From Pandoraea nosoerga (GTDB lineage: Bacteria > Pseudomonadota > Gammaproteobacteria > Burkholderiales > Burkholderiaceae), in assembly GCF_902459585.1 (NCBI RefSeq), contig NZ_CABPSC010000001.1, positions 62,001 through 126,000 on the forward strand: DNA of 64,000 bases. Reading direction: 5' to 3'. The position numbers were made by a program, and so were the translations under genes. The notes beneath the pieces were generated by a model. The model saw only the letters and a program-made list of their open reading frames with translations. It did not search any database and was not told the DNA's origin. Shown here piece after piece: positions 9,113-16,691 of this stretch (positions are counted from its first letter, which is position 1; every line of letters begins with the position of its first letter).

Positions 9113-9631
9113 TCAGCGCAGCGCGGCCTGCGCCATGATGCTGCGCGCTGCATTTCGTACCTTCTCGTATCTGGGCTCCCTGCCGCAGCGATCGAGCGTC
9201 TCCTTCATCGCCTGGCAAGCCGCGTCGCGATAATCGAGCGCCAGCAGGCACTCGCCCACGCGATACATCGGACCGGGCGCATCCTGGTCCAGCAAGGCCG
9301 CCGCCATGAGTAGCGGCAACGCGGCCTTTGGTTCGCCGTGGCGCTCCAGCGACAGCGCGAGCGCCACGGCGTAATCGGCATGCATGGGGCATGCCGAGAG
9401 CAATGGCGCGAAGCATTCGATGGCCTGCACGTAGTCGCCGCGCTCGAATGCCCCGTAGCCGCAGCGATAGGCCGCATCGCACTGCGCGGCGTCCCACTCG
9501 CCGGGCCGCGGCATGCCCATCGCCTCGCGGTGCTGCACCTCGTCGCGCACCAGTGCGAGCGCCGCTTCGATTTCCCCGGCGATGTGCGCCGACGTCGGTG
9601 CGCCGTCATTGCCCTTATCAAGCGGGATCAT
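9113..9631 (-). CDS. LcrH/SycD-like type III secretion chaperone with TPR repeats
   Basis: 172-residue all-helical protein with three tetratricopeptide-like repeats: YRCGYGAFERGDYVQAIECF, then DYAVALALSLERHGEPKAAL, then MYRVGECLLALDYRDAA. The layout and the phrases GAFERGDY, LLDQDAPGPMYRVGECLLALDY resemble the LcrH/SycD/CesD class II chaperones that hold translocator proteins in type III secretion (family pattern: LLDxxDPxxxFHxAECLLxxG). The ATG at 9631 overlaps the 3' end of the upstream gene by 14 bp. No secretion apparatus genes are visible in the window, so it may be an orphan or have been recruited to another partner. A generic TPR protein is the alternative. Confidence 0.65.
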   Translation of the reverse strand: MIPLDKGNDGAPTSAHIAGEIEAALALVRDEVQHREAMGMPRPGEWDAAQCDAAYRCGYGAFERGDYVQAIECFAPLLSACPMHADYAVALALSLERHGEPKAALPLLMAAALLDQDAPGPMYRVGECLLALDYRDAACQAMKETLDRCGREPRYEKVRNAARSIMAQAALR

Positions 9632-10100
9632 GGGCTCGGCCCCCAAGCGGTGCGTAATGCGCGCTCAGGCTCAGCAAGCGCATATGCTCCGCCGCCTCGC
9701 GGCGCTTGCGCAAACACGCGCCCACCTGATGCAAGCCGATCGAGATCGAAATCGCCGCCATGCCGACCAGCGTCCCGCCCACGGCGTAGGCGGCCCACGG
9801 CTCCCTGCCGGGGGCGCCGTCGGCGACGTCCGAGGCGGCATCGAGGCACAGGTACGCGCCACCGGCAAAGCTTGCAATGCCGAGCACCGTGCAGGCTACG
9901 CCGGCCAGGCCCGCGGCGCACCCCGCGCGGGCGAGGCGGCTGGCCGTGCGCGAGTGCAGCCGAACCTCGTCGGGCGCCACGGGGAAGTCGAGGGTCACGC
10001 GCGCGGCATCACGGGCATCGGGGACATCATGGGCATCGGGCGCGGCCTGAGCGGCCGGGACGAACGGGGCGGATGTGGTCGAAGCGGGGTCTAGTCTCAC
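9618..10100 (-). CDS. Small membrane protein of unknown function, co-translated with the chaperone-like gene
   Basis: I do not recognise this protein. It has 160 residues if translation starts at the GTG at 10100, which lies 8 bases after a strong GAGGAGGAG ribosome site; the ATG further upstream at 10154 has none. A hydrophilic N-terminal part contains an Asp/Ala tract (DAHDVPDARDAARVTLD) encoded by a 9-bp tandem repeat, followed by two hydrophobic segments (about 70-100 and 115-140: GLAGVACTVLGIASFAGGAY and YAVGGTLVGMAAISISIGL) and a basic C-terminus. Translocator proteins bound by LcrH-type chaperones also carry two hydrophobic segments, so it could be the partner, although it is much smaller than known translocators. 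Confidence 0.6.
   Translation of the reverse strand: MRLDPASTTSAPFVPAAQAAPDAHDVPDARDAARVTLDFPVAPDEVRLHSRTASRLARAGCAAGLAGVACTVLGIASFAGGAYLCLDAASDVADGAPGREPWAAYAVGGTLVGMAAISISIGLHQVGACLRKRREAAEHMRLLSLSAHYAPLGGRAHDPA
10007..10042. repeat. 9-bp tandem repeat inside the small membrane protein gene
   Basis: Four 9-bp units starting CATC (CATCACGGG, CATCGGGGA, CATCATGGG, CATCGGGCG). The core closely matches the repeat in the YqaA-like gene at 4390-4425 although the proteins are unrelated. Confidence 0.75.
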
Positions 10101-10229
10101 TGCCGTCTCCTCCTCATGGATAGGTGGGGAGAGATTGCGCGCCCGCGCCGGCATCGGCCATCGAAGGTGGCCCGCCGACTTTGCGAAACGGGAACCGCCG
10201 TATCCGTCAACGGAAATGCGCGAGCTGAA

Positions 10230-10259
10230 AACGAAAACGGCCGGCGAGTTCGCCGGCCG
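10230..10259 (-). terminator. Rho-independent terminator after ridA
   Basis: CGGCCGGCGA at 10238-10247 pairs with TCGCCGGCCG at 10250-10259 around a two-base loop. On the minus strand it is followed by TTTTCGTTTT, suitable for ending the D-amino acid operon transcribed from 12312 downwards. Next to it, 10261-10287 has three 9-bp units of the form TATTGTCGA. Confidence 0.7.
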
Positions 10260-10382
10260 CTATTGTCGATATTGTCGCTATTGGTCGAGCCCGCGTCCGC
10301 CGCCGCGCCGGGCGCCGCGAGGGACATCACGCTCGCTGCGGCTGCGGCGCCTGCCGCGCCGCGTTTGCCGCGCGACTTGCCC

Positions 10383-10775
10383 TCAAGCCGCGGGCTTCTT
10401 GTATGCCACGCAGTCGATTTCGACCTTGCAGTCGATGACCATGCTCGAGACCACGCACGCGCGTGCCGGCGGATGGTCGCCGAAATACTCCTTGAACACC
10501 TTGTTGAACGATGCGAAATCACGCGGATCGTCGAGCCAGACGCCGATGCGCATCACGTGCTCGGGACCGTAGCCGGCTTCGGCAAGAATCGCCAGCATGT
10601 TCCGGATTGCCTGATGCGACTGGGCGACGATGCCCCCGTCGATCACTTCGCCGTCTTTCATGGGCGTCTGTCCCGACACGAACAGGAAGCCATCGGCCTC
10701 GGTTGCGCGCGCAAAGGGCATGCGCTGGCCGCCCGTACCCTGCCCGCCTTCTACGCCGTATCGTTTGATGCTCAT
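10383..10775 (-). CDS. RidA family enamine/imine deaminase
   Basis: 130-residue protein of the RidA/YjgF/UK114 family. Members hydrolyse reactive enamines and imines such as 2-aminoacrylate released by PLP-dependent dehydratases. The family signature is seen in FLFVSGQTPMKDGE, GGIVAQSHQAIRNMLAILAEAG, VMRIGVWLDD and PARACVVSSM. An ATG one codon upstream (10778) is possible, but the AAGGAG site fits the ATG at 10775 better. It is the last gene of a minus-strand operon after an N-acyl-D-amino-acid deacylase, facing a D-serine dehydratase-type gene, so it may clear the 2-aminoacrylate that enzyme would produce. Confidence 0.9.
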   Translation of the reverse strand: MSIKRYGVEGGQGTGGQRMPFARATEADGFLFVSGQTPMKDGEVIDGGIVAQSHQAIRNMLAILAEAGYGPEHVMRIGVWLDDPRDFASFNKVFKEYFGDHPPARACVVSSMVIDCKVEIDCVAYKKPAA

Positions 10776-10821
10776 CATCACTCCTTGATCAAAATCTCGA
10801 TGAATCGACTTCCACTCTCGC

Positions 10822-12312
10822 TCAGAGAACCGGTTGCGGCGTGCCGCGCCGCACGAAGCGCCCCGCACGCGCGCCGCCGGTGGGCGCGCGATCCTGCCAG
10901 GACAGCACGCCGTTGACCCACACCGCCTTGATGCCGTAGGCCGGCTGCATCGGATCGGTGAACGTGGCCGCGTCGGCCACCGTCGCCGGGTCGAACAGCA
11001 CCAGGTCGGCCCAGTAGCCCTCGCGCACGAAGCCACGGCCCGTCAATCCGAAGCGTTGCGCGCAAAGCCCCGTCATCTTGTGTACCGCTTCGGCGAGCGG
11101 AAACAACTGCTGGTCGCGGCTGTAGCGACCGAGCACGCGCGGGAACGCGCCCCACAGGCGCGGATGAGGCAACGGATCGTTCGGCAGGCCATCGGACCCG
11201 ACCACCGTCGCCGGATGCCGCAGAATGCGACGCACGTCGTCTTCTTCCATGCAGTGATAGACGGCCCCTGCCGGCTGCAGGCGCCGTGCGGCTTCCATCA
11301 GGTCGACGCCCCACTCGGCCGCGATCGTCGCAAGCAGCTTGCCGCCCTGATCGGGATGCGGCTGAGACCACGTCACGAGGATGTCGAAGTCGTCGGTGAC
11401 CTGCTTCAGATCGAGCGTGGAGGAGCTCGCGGTGTACGGATAGCAATCGCAGCCGACCGGCTGAAAGCGCCGAGCCTTGTCCAGCGCGTCGAGGATCTCC
11501 GTGCTGCGCCCCCAGTTCTCGACGCCCGCGCATTTCAAATGCGAAACGACCACCGGCACCCGTGCGTGGCGCCCGATGCGAAACGCTTCGTCGAGCGCCT
11601 CCAGAATCTCGGCAAATTCCGTGCGCAGATGGGTCGCATAGAGCCCGCCGGCCTCGGCGAGCGGCTCGGCCAGCGCGAGCACCTCCTCGGTCGGCGCGGC
11701 GTTGGCGTTGGCGTAGGCCAGTCCGGTCGACAGCCCCAGCGCGCCGTGTTCGAGCGCTTCGCGCAATTGCGCGCGCATGCCGTCGATCTCCGCCTCGGTG
11801 GCGGGCCGATCGAGCCGGTCCATATGGTTGTTGCGCAGTGCCGTGTGGCCGATGAGCGCCGCGACGTTGATGGCCGGCTGGGCCTTTTCCAGCGCCTCGA
11901 CATACGCCGCGAACGTCGGGTAGCGGAACGCGTCGGCGTCGCCGAGCAGGTTCATGGGATCGGGCGGCTCGCCCTTGAGGGAAACCGGCGAAGCGCTGAT
12001 GCCGCAATTGCCCACGACGACCGTCGTCACACCCTGCGAGAGCTTCGGCGTCATCTCGGGCGTGCGCACCACGTTCGTGTCATCGTGCGTGTGTACGTCG
12101 ATGAAACCGGGGCTCAGCACGAAGCCTGCGCCGTCAATCCGCTGTGCCGCCTGCCAGCCGCCGAGTGCGCCGGCCGGCGCGATGGTGTCGATGCGGCCGT
12201 CGAGCAGCGCCACGTCAAAGCGCTCGTCGGGCACGGGCGCGCCGGAGCCGTCGGCGAGCCGCACACCGGCAATGAGGGTGTCGACCGTTCGTTTTGCGAG
12301 GCAGTCCGTCAT
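10822..12312 (-). CDS. N-acyl-D-amino-acid deacylase (D-aminoacylase)
   Basis: 496-residue amidohydrolase of the D-aminoacylase family, which frees D-amino acids from N-acyl-D-amino acids. Metal ligands are visible as H74 and H76 in GFIDVHTHDD and C103 in VVGNCGIS, a cysteine ligand typical of this family rather than of dihydropyrimidinases. Other landmarks are HTALRNNHMDR, STGLAYANANAAPTEE, VVSHLKCAG and VVGSDGLPNDPLPHPRLWG near the catalytic aspartate. The start lies one base from the stop of the RpiR regulator gene upstream, indicating coupled expression, and ridA follows after 46 bp. Confidence 0.93.
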   Translation of the reverse strand: MTDCLAKRTVDTLIAGVRLADGSGAPVPDERFDVALLDGRIDTIAPAGALGGWQAAQRIDGAGFVLSPGFIDVHTHDDTNVVRTPEMTPKLSQGVTTVVVGNCGISASPVSLKGEPPDPMNLLGDADAFRYPTFAAYVEALEKAQPAINVAALIGHTALRNNHMDRLDRPATEAEIDGMRAQLREALEHGALGLSTGLAYANANAAPTEEVLALAEPLAEAGGLYATHLRTEFAEILEALDEAFRIGRHARVPVVVSHLKCAGVENWGRSTEILDALDKARRFQPVGCDCYPYTASSSTLDLKQVTDDFDILVTWSQPHPDQGGKLLATIAAEWGVDLMEAARRLQPAGAVYHCMEEDDVRRILRHPATVVGSDGLPNDPLPHPRLWGAFPRVLGRYSRDQQLFPLAEAVHKMTGLCAQRFGLTGRGFVREGYWADLVLFDPATVADAATFTDPMQPAYGIKAVWVNGVLSWQDRAPTGGARAGRFVRRGTPQPVL

Positions 12313-12313
12313 G

Positions 12314-13207
12314 TCAGTCTCCCAGAGGCTGGCGATCGCCGCCGCCCCGATGCGTGTCGAGCACGTACTTGATCCGCCGCAACAGCGCCTGGCTCTGCGG
12401 CTTGGCGAGCAACGCCAGCTCCGTGGCCAGGACATCCATCGCCAGCAGCATCGCGTAACGCGACGACGACGGTTTGAAAATGAAATCCGTTTCGAGTGCA
12501 CGGATCGGCAGCACGTCGTCGGCCAGCGCCGCGAGCGGCGAGCCCGTCGCCGTGACGGCCACCACCTGCGCGCCGTATTCCCTGGCGATCTCGCACGCCG
12601 ACACCAACTCCGGCGTGTGGCCGCTCACCGAGAAGGCCAGCACGACGTCGTCCCGGCCCAGCGTGCCGGCAACCATGCGCATGAGCACCGCATCCTGATA
12701 GCTGGCAACAGGCCGCCCCAGGCGCACGAGCCGATAGCGTGCCTCGTCGGCCATCAGCGACGAGCCGCCGCCCATGCCGAACGCGTACACCATGCGCGCG
12801 GACTGCAAACGCGCTGCCGCGCGCCGCACCGCGTCCGGCTTGATCAGGCCGCGATGCACCTGGAGCGTGGTCTGGATGTCGTCCGCGATGCGGTCGATGG
12901 TCTCGCCTGCGCCGTCCTGTCCATTGGCCGCGTTTGCGCCAAAGAAGCGCTGGCCGACCACGGCGGCCTGCGCGAGGCGCAGCTTGAGGTCGCGCACATC
13001 GCGGCAGCCCATCGCCTTGGCAAAGCGGGTGACGCTCGCTTCGCTTACGCCGGCGCGCTCGGCCAGGACATTGATCGACGCGGCGGCAGCGCCTGCCACG
13101 TCTTCCAGCACGATCTGCGCAACTTTTCGCTCCGCCTGGCTCAGCGTATCGCTGCGCTCGGCCACGCGCGTCACGATGTCGAAGGTTTCCGCCATAGTTC
13201 CGGTCAT
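12314..13207 (-). CDS. RpiR/MurR family transcriptional regulator (HTH plus SIS domain)
   Basis: 297-residue regulator with an N-terminal RpiR helix-turn-helix (AERKVAQIVLED, ASINVLAERAGVSEASVTRFAKAMGC) and a C-terminal SIS domain (about 115-270; MVYAFGMGGGSSLMADEARYRLVRLG, VVLAFSVSGHTPEL). SIS domains normally bind phosphosugars; here the gene is the first of a D-amino acid operon and divergent from a D-serine dehydratase-type gene, so the effector may be a different ligand. A second in-frame ATG four codons in (13195) is equally possible as the start. It probably controls both directions through the 13208-13404 region. Confidence 0.9.
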   Translation of the reverse strand: MTGTMAETFDIVTRVAERSDTLSQAERKVAQIVLEDVAGAAAASINVLAERAGVSEASVTRFAKAMGCRDVRDLKLRLAQAAVVGQRFFGANAANGQDGAGETIDRIADDIQTTLQVHRGLIKPDAVRRAAARLQSARMVYAFGMGGGSSLMADEARYRLVRLGRPVASYQDAVLMRMVAGTLGRDDVVLAFSVSGHTPELVSACEIAREYGAQVVAVTATGSPLAALADDVLPIRALETDFIFKPSSSRYAMLLAMDVLATELALLAKPQSQALLRRIKYVLDTHRGGGDRQPLGD

Positions 13208-13285
13208 CGCGGCGCCAGGTGCGAGCGGCGCGCAAACGCGTCACCGACAAGGCGCCTTTCTGAATGTGAAGGGTTTTCCGATTTT

Positions 13286-13302
13286 TTGTTACTTTATAAC
13301 AA
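13286..13302. promoter_or_regulatory. Candidate RpiR operator in the divergent promoter region
   Basis: TTGTTA-CTTTA-TAACAA is a perfect 6-bp inverted repeat with a 5-bp spacer, in an AT-rich patch of an otherwise GC-rich region, between the divergent RpiR gene and the D-serine dehydratase-type gene. Operator function is inferred from position and symmetry. Confidence 0.5.
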
Positions 13303-13404
13303 AATTGTCAAACGCGGGTCATTAAACGCTAATATAGGGGCCACTGGGAAATGCACCGTCCCATCGACGTGCCCTTTCAGCCCATGCTTCGCGGAGAATT
13401 CTCG

Positions 13405-14676
13405 ATGAATGATACAAACTATCAACATGGCATGATCGATACCCTCAACAAGGGTCTCGGCGCGCTGCAGGCCCCGCTGGCGCCCTCGTCCACGAAGGGT
13501 CTGGGCTGGAATCTGCTCGCGGAGGATCTGAGCCTGCCCACGGCGGTGCTCTATGAGGAGAAGATCCGCCACAACCTCGCGTGGATGCAGCGCTTCGTGC
13601 ACGAGTACGGGGTCAAGCTCGCGCCGCACGGCAAGACGACGATGGCGCCCAAGCTTTTCCGCCGCCAGCTCGAGGGCGGCGCCTGGGGCATCACGCTCGC
13701 GACCGCGCAGCAGACGGGCGCGGCGTATCACCACGGCGTGCGCCGTGTGCTCATGGCGAACCAACTGGTGGGCAAGCGCAACATGGCGCTCATCGCCGAC
13801 TTGCTAAAGGATCCCGACTTCGAATTCTTCTGTCTGGTGGATTCCGCCGCCGCGGTCGAGCATCTCGGCCAGTTTTTCCGCGCGCGCGGCCAGTCGATCC
13901 AGGTGCTCGTCGAGCTGGGCGTGGCGGGCGGGCGCACCGGCGTGCGTGACGCAGCCCAGCAGCAGGCCGTGCTCGACGCCCTCGCGCAATATCACGACGC
14001 GGTGAAACTGGCCGGCGTGGAAGTCTACGAGGGCGTGCTGAGCACCGAGGCGGACATTCGCGCGTTCCTGCAGCGCGCCGTCGGCATCACGCGCGATCTG
14101 GTCGCGGCAAGGCGCATCGAGCGCACGCCCGCGGTGCTCTCGGGCGCGGGCTCGGCCTGGTACGACGTGGTCGCCGAAGAGTTTTCGCACAAGGACGTGG
14201 GCGCGCCGCTCGACGTGGTGCTGCGCCCGGGCTGTTACCTCACGCACGACGTGGGCATTTACAAGGCGGCGCAGGCGCAGATCGCCACGCGCAACCCCAT
14301 CGCCAGGCAGATGCGCTCGCAATTGCAGCCGGCGCTGCAACTGTGGGCCTACGTGCAGTCGGTGCCCGAGCCCGAGCGCGCGATCATTGCGCTAGGCAAA
14401 CGGGACGCGGCGTTCGATGCGGGCATGCCGGAACCGGCGCAGCACTTCCGGCCGGGGCAGAGCAAGGCGCCGAAGGCCACGCCGGGGCATTGGGAAGTCA
14501 CCGGCATGATGGACCAGCACGCGTATCTGCGCATCGCGCCGGGAGACGACATCCGCGTGGGCGACATGATCGCGTTCGACATCTCGCATCCGTGCCTGAC
14601 GTTCGACAAATGGCGCCACCTCCCGGTGGTCGACGGCGATTACAACGTCGTTGACATCGTGCAGACGTTCTTCTGA
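13405..14676 (+). CDS. D-serine dehydratase-type fold III PLP enzyme (DSD1/D-threonine aldolase family)
   Basis: 423-residue PLP enzyme with an alanine racemase-like N-terminal barrel and a C-terminal metal-binding domain. The PLP lysine is K77 in APHGKTTMAPK. The C-terminal motif DISHPCLTFDKW supplies H395 and C397, equivalent to the zinc ligands of eukaryotic-type D-serine dehydratase. Such proteins are often annotated as amino acid deaminase. Expected reaction: deamination of D-serine or D-threonine-like substrates to the oxo acid. The ATG at 13405 is preceded by GGAGAA; an upstream start at 13351 adds residues outside the family. It sits opposite an RpiR, D-aminoacylase and RidA operon, which supports a D-amino acid catabolic role. 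Confidence 0.88.
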   Translation: MNDTNYQHGMIDTLNKGLGALQAPLAPSSTKGLGWNLLAEDLSLPTAVLYEEKIRHNLAWMQRFVHEYGVKLAPHGKTTMAPKLFRRQLEGGAWGITLATAQQTGAAYHHGVRRVLMANQLVGKRNMALIADLLKDPDFEFFCLVDSAAAVEHLGQFFRARGQSIQVLVELGVAGGRTGVRDAAQQQAVLDALAQYHDAVKLAGVEVYEGVLSTEADIRAFLQRAVGITRDLVAARRIERTPAVLSGAGSAWYDVVAEEFSHKDVGAPLDVVLRPGCYLTHDVGIYKAAQAQIATRNPIARQMRSQLQPALQLWAYVQSVPEPERAIIALGKRDAAFDAGMPEPAQHFRPGQSKAPKATPGHWEVTGMMDQHAYLRIAPGDDIRVGDMIAFDISHPCLTFDKWRHLPVVDGDYNVVDIVQTFF

Positions 14677-14727
14677 TAGCGCGCGGCGCGCCGGCCCTTG
14701 CCGCGCCCCGTGGCAACGTAAGGGCGG

Positions 14728-15585
14728 TCAGTTTCGCACCACGCTTCGAAAGGCCGCGCAAAGCGCGCTCAGCGCATCGCGCGCTCGGCCGTCCCTGACC
14801 CTTGTGTGAAGCACAATGGGCAGCCGCGGCAGCTCCGGCAGTGCCAGTCTGGAGCCTACGTCGACCGCCCCAAACGGCACCATGCGCGCGGAAAGCGCCG
14901 CAACGCCGAGCCCGGCCATGACGGCGGCGGCGACCGCCATCACGCCGCCGCCAACGAACACTTCCGTCCACGGTATGCCGGCCTCGTCGAGAAGTTGCCC
15001 GGCCATGGCCCGCACGCCACAGGGTTCGGCCATCGTAGCCAGCGGCAGAGGCTCTCCCGCGCGATGCTGCCAGCCGGGCGTTGCAAACCAGCCGAACTTT
15101 TCTTCGGCGAGGATTTCGCCATCGCTTCGCCCCGCGTGGAAGCGAACGATCACCGTATCGAGTTCCCTGCGCTCGAAACTCTGAAGCAGTTCCCCTGACG
15201 ACCCGATCCGGATTTCGATCAGTAGTTGAGGGTCCTGTGCGTTCATGCGTCCAATCAGCGCAGGCAGTTCCGGGCCTGCCACATGGTCGCTGATGCCGAT
15301 GGTGAGGCGCTGCCGGGCTACCGCAACCACCGAGATCGCCCGGTCATGTGCCTCTATGAGCTTGCGCGCATGCTCGAGAAAGGTCGCGCCGTGGGCCGAT
15401 AGCTCCACGTATCGGGGCGTTCGTTCGACAAGCCTGAAACCCAGCCTTTCTTCGAGCCGCTTCAGCTTCAGGCTGACCGCCGCCTGTGTGGTCCGCAACG
15501 CTTCGGCAGCGCGCGTGAAACTTCCCAGTTCCGCAATGCGGATGAAGGCTCTGACGGCTTCCAGATCGAGGGCGCGCTCAGCCAT
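14728..15585 (-). CDS. LysR family transcriptional regulator
   Basis: 285-residue LysR regulator. The winged helix-turn-helix spans about 5-65 (LEAVRAFIRIAELGSFTRAAEALRTTQAAVSLKLKRLEERLG), followed by a periplasmic-binding-protein-like effector domain (from about residue 93, LTIGISDHVAGPELPALIG). It is divergent from the small tautomerase gene with an 84-bp gap that carries a direct repeat CGTTATCA, and so probably regulates that gene and itself. Confidence 0.92.
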   Translation of the reverse strand: MAERALDLEAVRAFIRIAELGSFTRAAEALRTTQAAVSLKLKRLEERLGFRLVERTPRYVELSAHGATFLEHARKLIEAHDRAISVVAVARQRLTIGISDHVAGPELPALIGRMNAQDPQLLIEIRIGSSGELLQSFERRELDTVIVRFHAGRSDGEILAEEKFGWFATPGWQHRAGEPLPLATMAEPCGVRAMAGQLLDEAGIPWTEVFVGGGVMAVAAAVMAGLGVAALSARMVPFGAVDVGSRLALPELPRLPIVLHTRVRDGRARDALSALCAAFRSVVRN

Positions 15586-15592
15586 TTCAAAT

Positions 15593-15626
15593 CGTTATCA
15601 CTGAAATAAAGATACATACGTTATCA
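15593..15626. promoter_or_regulatory. Divergent LysR/tautomerase promoter with CGTTATCA direct repeats
   Basis: CGTTATCA occurs at 15593-15600 and again at 15619-15626, in an AT-rich stretch between the two divergent starts. Spacing of 26 bp is compatible with LysR tetramer binding, but this is inference from position only. Confidence 0.4.
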
Positions 15627-15669
15627 GAATAGCTAGTATGAAGCGGGACAACCAGGAAGGGAACTCACG

Positions 15670-16050
15670 ATGCCACTCGCTCATATCTCGTTGCGCGCCG
15701 GAAAGTCGGAGGCTTACAGGCAGGCGATCTTCGACGGCGTTTATCGCGCGATGCGCGAAACATTCAACGTTCCCGAAGACGACCAGTTCATGGCCTTGAC
15801 CGAACATGCGGCTGCGAACTTTCGCTACGGCGCGTCTTACCTCGGTGTCGCTCGAAGCGACGATCTGGTGTTCATTCAGATCACCGCGAACAACACTCGC
15901 ACGGTCGAGCAAAAGAAGGCGCTGTTCCGGCGGATCGCGGAATTGCTTGGTGAAAATCCCGGCATCCGCCCGGAGGACGTGTTCGTGAGCCTCGTCGAGG
16001 TCGTGAAAGAAAACTGGTCGCTGGGACACGGGCTCGCGCAATACGCCTGA
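15670..16050 (+). CDS. Tautomerase family protein
   Basis: 126-residue protein of the 4-oxalocrotonate tautomerase/MSAD superfamily. Proline follows the initiator methionine (MPLAHISLRAGKS), so after Met removal it is the N-terminal catalytic base of this superfamily. The pattern QAIFDGVYRAMRETFNVPEDDQFMALTEHAAANFRYG is typical of tautomerase_2 proteins of about 130 aa. The ATG at 15670 follows a GGAAGGGAA ribosome site. Its divergent LysR neighbour suggests an inducible role with an unknown enol or halogenated acid substrate. Confidence 0.85.
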   Translation: MPLAHISLRAGKSEAYRQAIFDGVYRAMRETFNVPEDDQFMALTEHAAANFRYGASYLGVARSDDLVFIQITANNTRTVEQKKALFRRIAELLGENPGIRPEDVFVSLVEVVKENWSLGHGLAQYA

Positions 16051-16162
16051 ACCGCGAGGCTTGAACGCGTGCCTCGTCGCACTTCGTCATGAAGGCCGCT
16101 GAGGTCGACTTCATGCCGACGCCCGGGGGCTCGGCGCTCGGTTCGCACTGAGGGCGACGTTT

Positions 16163-16687
16163 TTACCTTCTGTGGGCAGCAGGCGCGTGCGGCTCTGCCG
16201 GCCGCTTCGCTCGCGCGCCCGACCTCACCGCCGCATCGCCCGCCGAGCCCGCCTTAGCGCGTGCGACCACCGCCTTGAACTGCGCTTCCAGATGCGTGAG
16301 CGCGCTCTCCAGCGTCGCGATTTCCTCGGGGGTCATGCCGGCGAGCGCGTCGTCGAAGAACGCCTGCCGGCGCGGCGTCGCCTCGTCGTGCACGGCCATC
16401 CCGGCGGCCGTCAGCGTCACATTGGTAAGACGGTTGTCGTCCGGGTCCGTCGCCCGCGAGAGCCACCCGAGCGCCTCCATCGACTGCAACTGGCGGGTGA
16501 GCGAGGCCGGATCGAGACGGCAGTGTTCCGCGAGGAATTTCTGCGAGCAGGTGCCGCGCTCGGCCAACGCCAGGATGATGCGCCAGCGCGGCAGCGGATG
16601 GCCGACCTGGGCGTCGAAGGCGAGCATCATCGCGCGATAGGTCAGGCTGAGTTGCTGGATGACATTCCGCTTCATGGGTGTGGCCAT
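16163..16687 (-). CDS. MarR family transcriptional regulator
   Basis: 174-residue winged-helix regulator. The DNA-binding core is LPRWRIILALAERGTCSQKFLAEHCRLDPASLTRQLQSMEALGWLSRATDPDDNRLTNVTLTAAG, with the conserved DxRxxxVxLT-like wing (DPDDNRLTNVTLT). The C-terminal 30 residues are low-complexity Ala/Arg. It is the second gene of an operon with an MFS multidrug pump, four bases after the pump's stop codon, and probably represses that operon at the palindrome at 18298-18312. The in-frame ATG at 16675 is an alternative start. Confidence 0.9.
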   Translation of the reverse strand: MATPMKRNVIQQLSLTYRAMMLAFDAQVGHPLPRWRIILALAERGTCSQKFLAEHCRLDPASLTRQLQSMEALGWLSRATDPDDNRLTNVTLTAAGMAVHDEATPRRQAFFDDALAGMTPEEIATLESALTHLEAQFKAVVARAKAGSAGDAAVRSGARAKRPAEPHAPAAHRR

Positions 16688-16691
16688 GGCG

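Noticed and set aside
9113-10100. Possible type III secretion island
   Set aside because: Only a chaperone-like and a small membrane protein gene are present; no apparatus, ATPase or needle genes occur in the window, so an island is not claimed.
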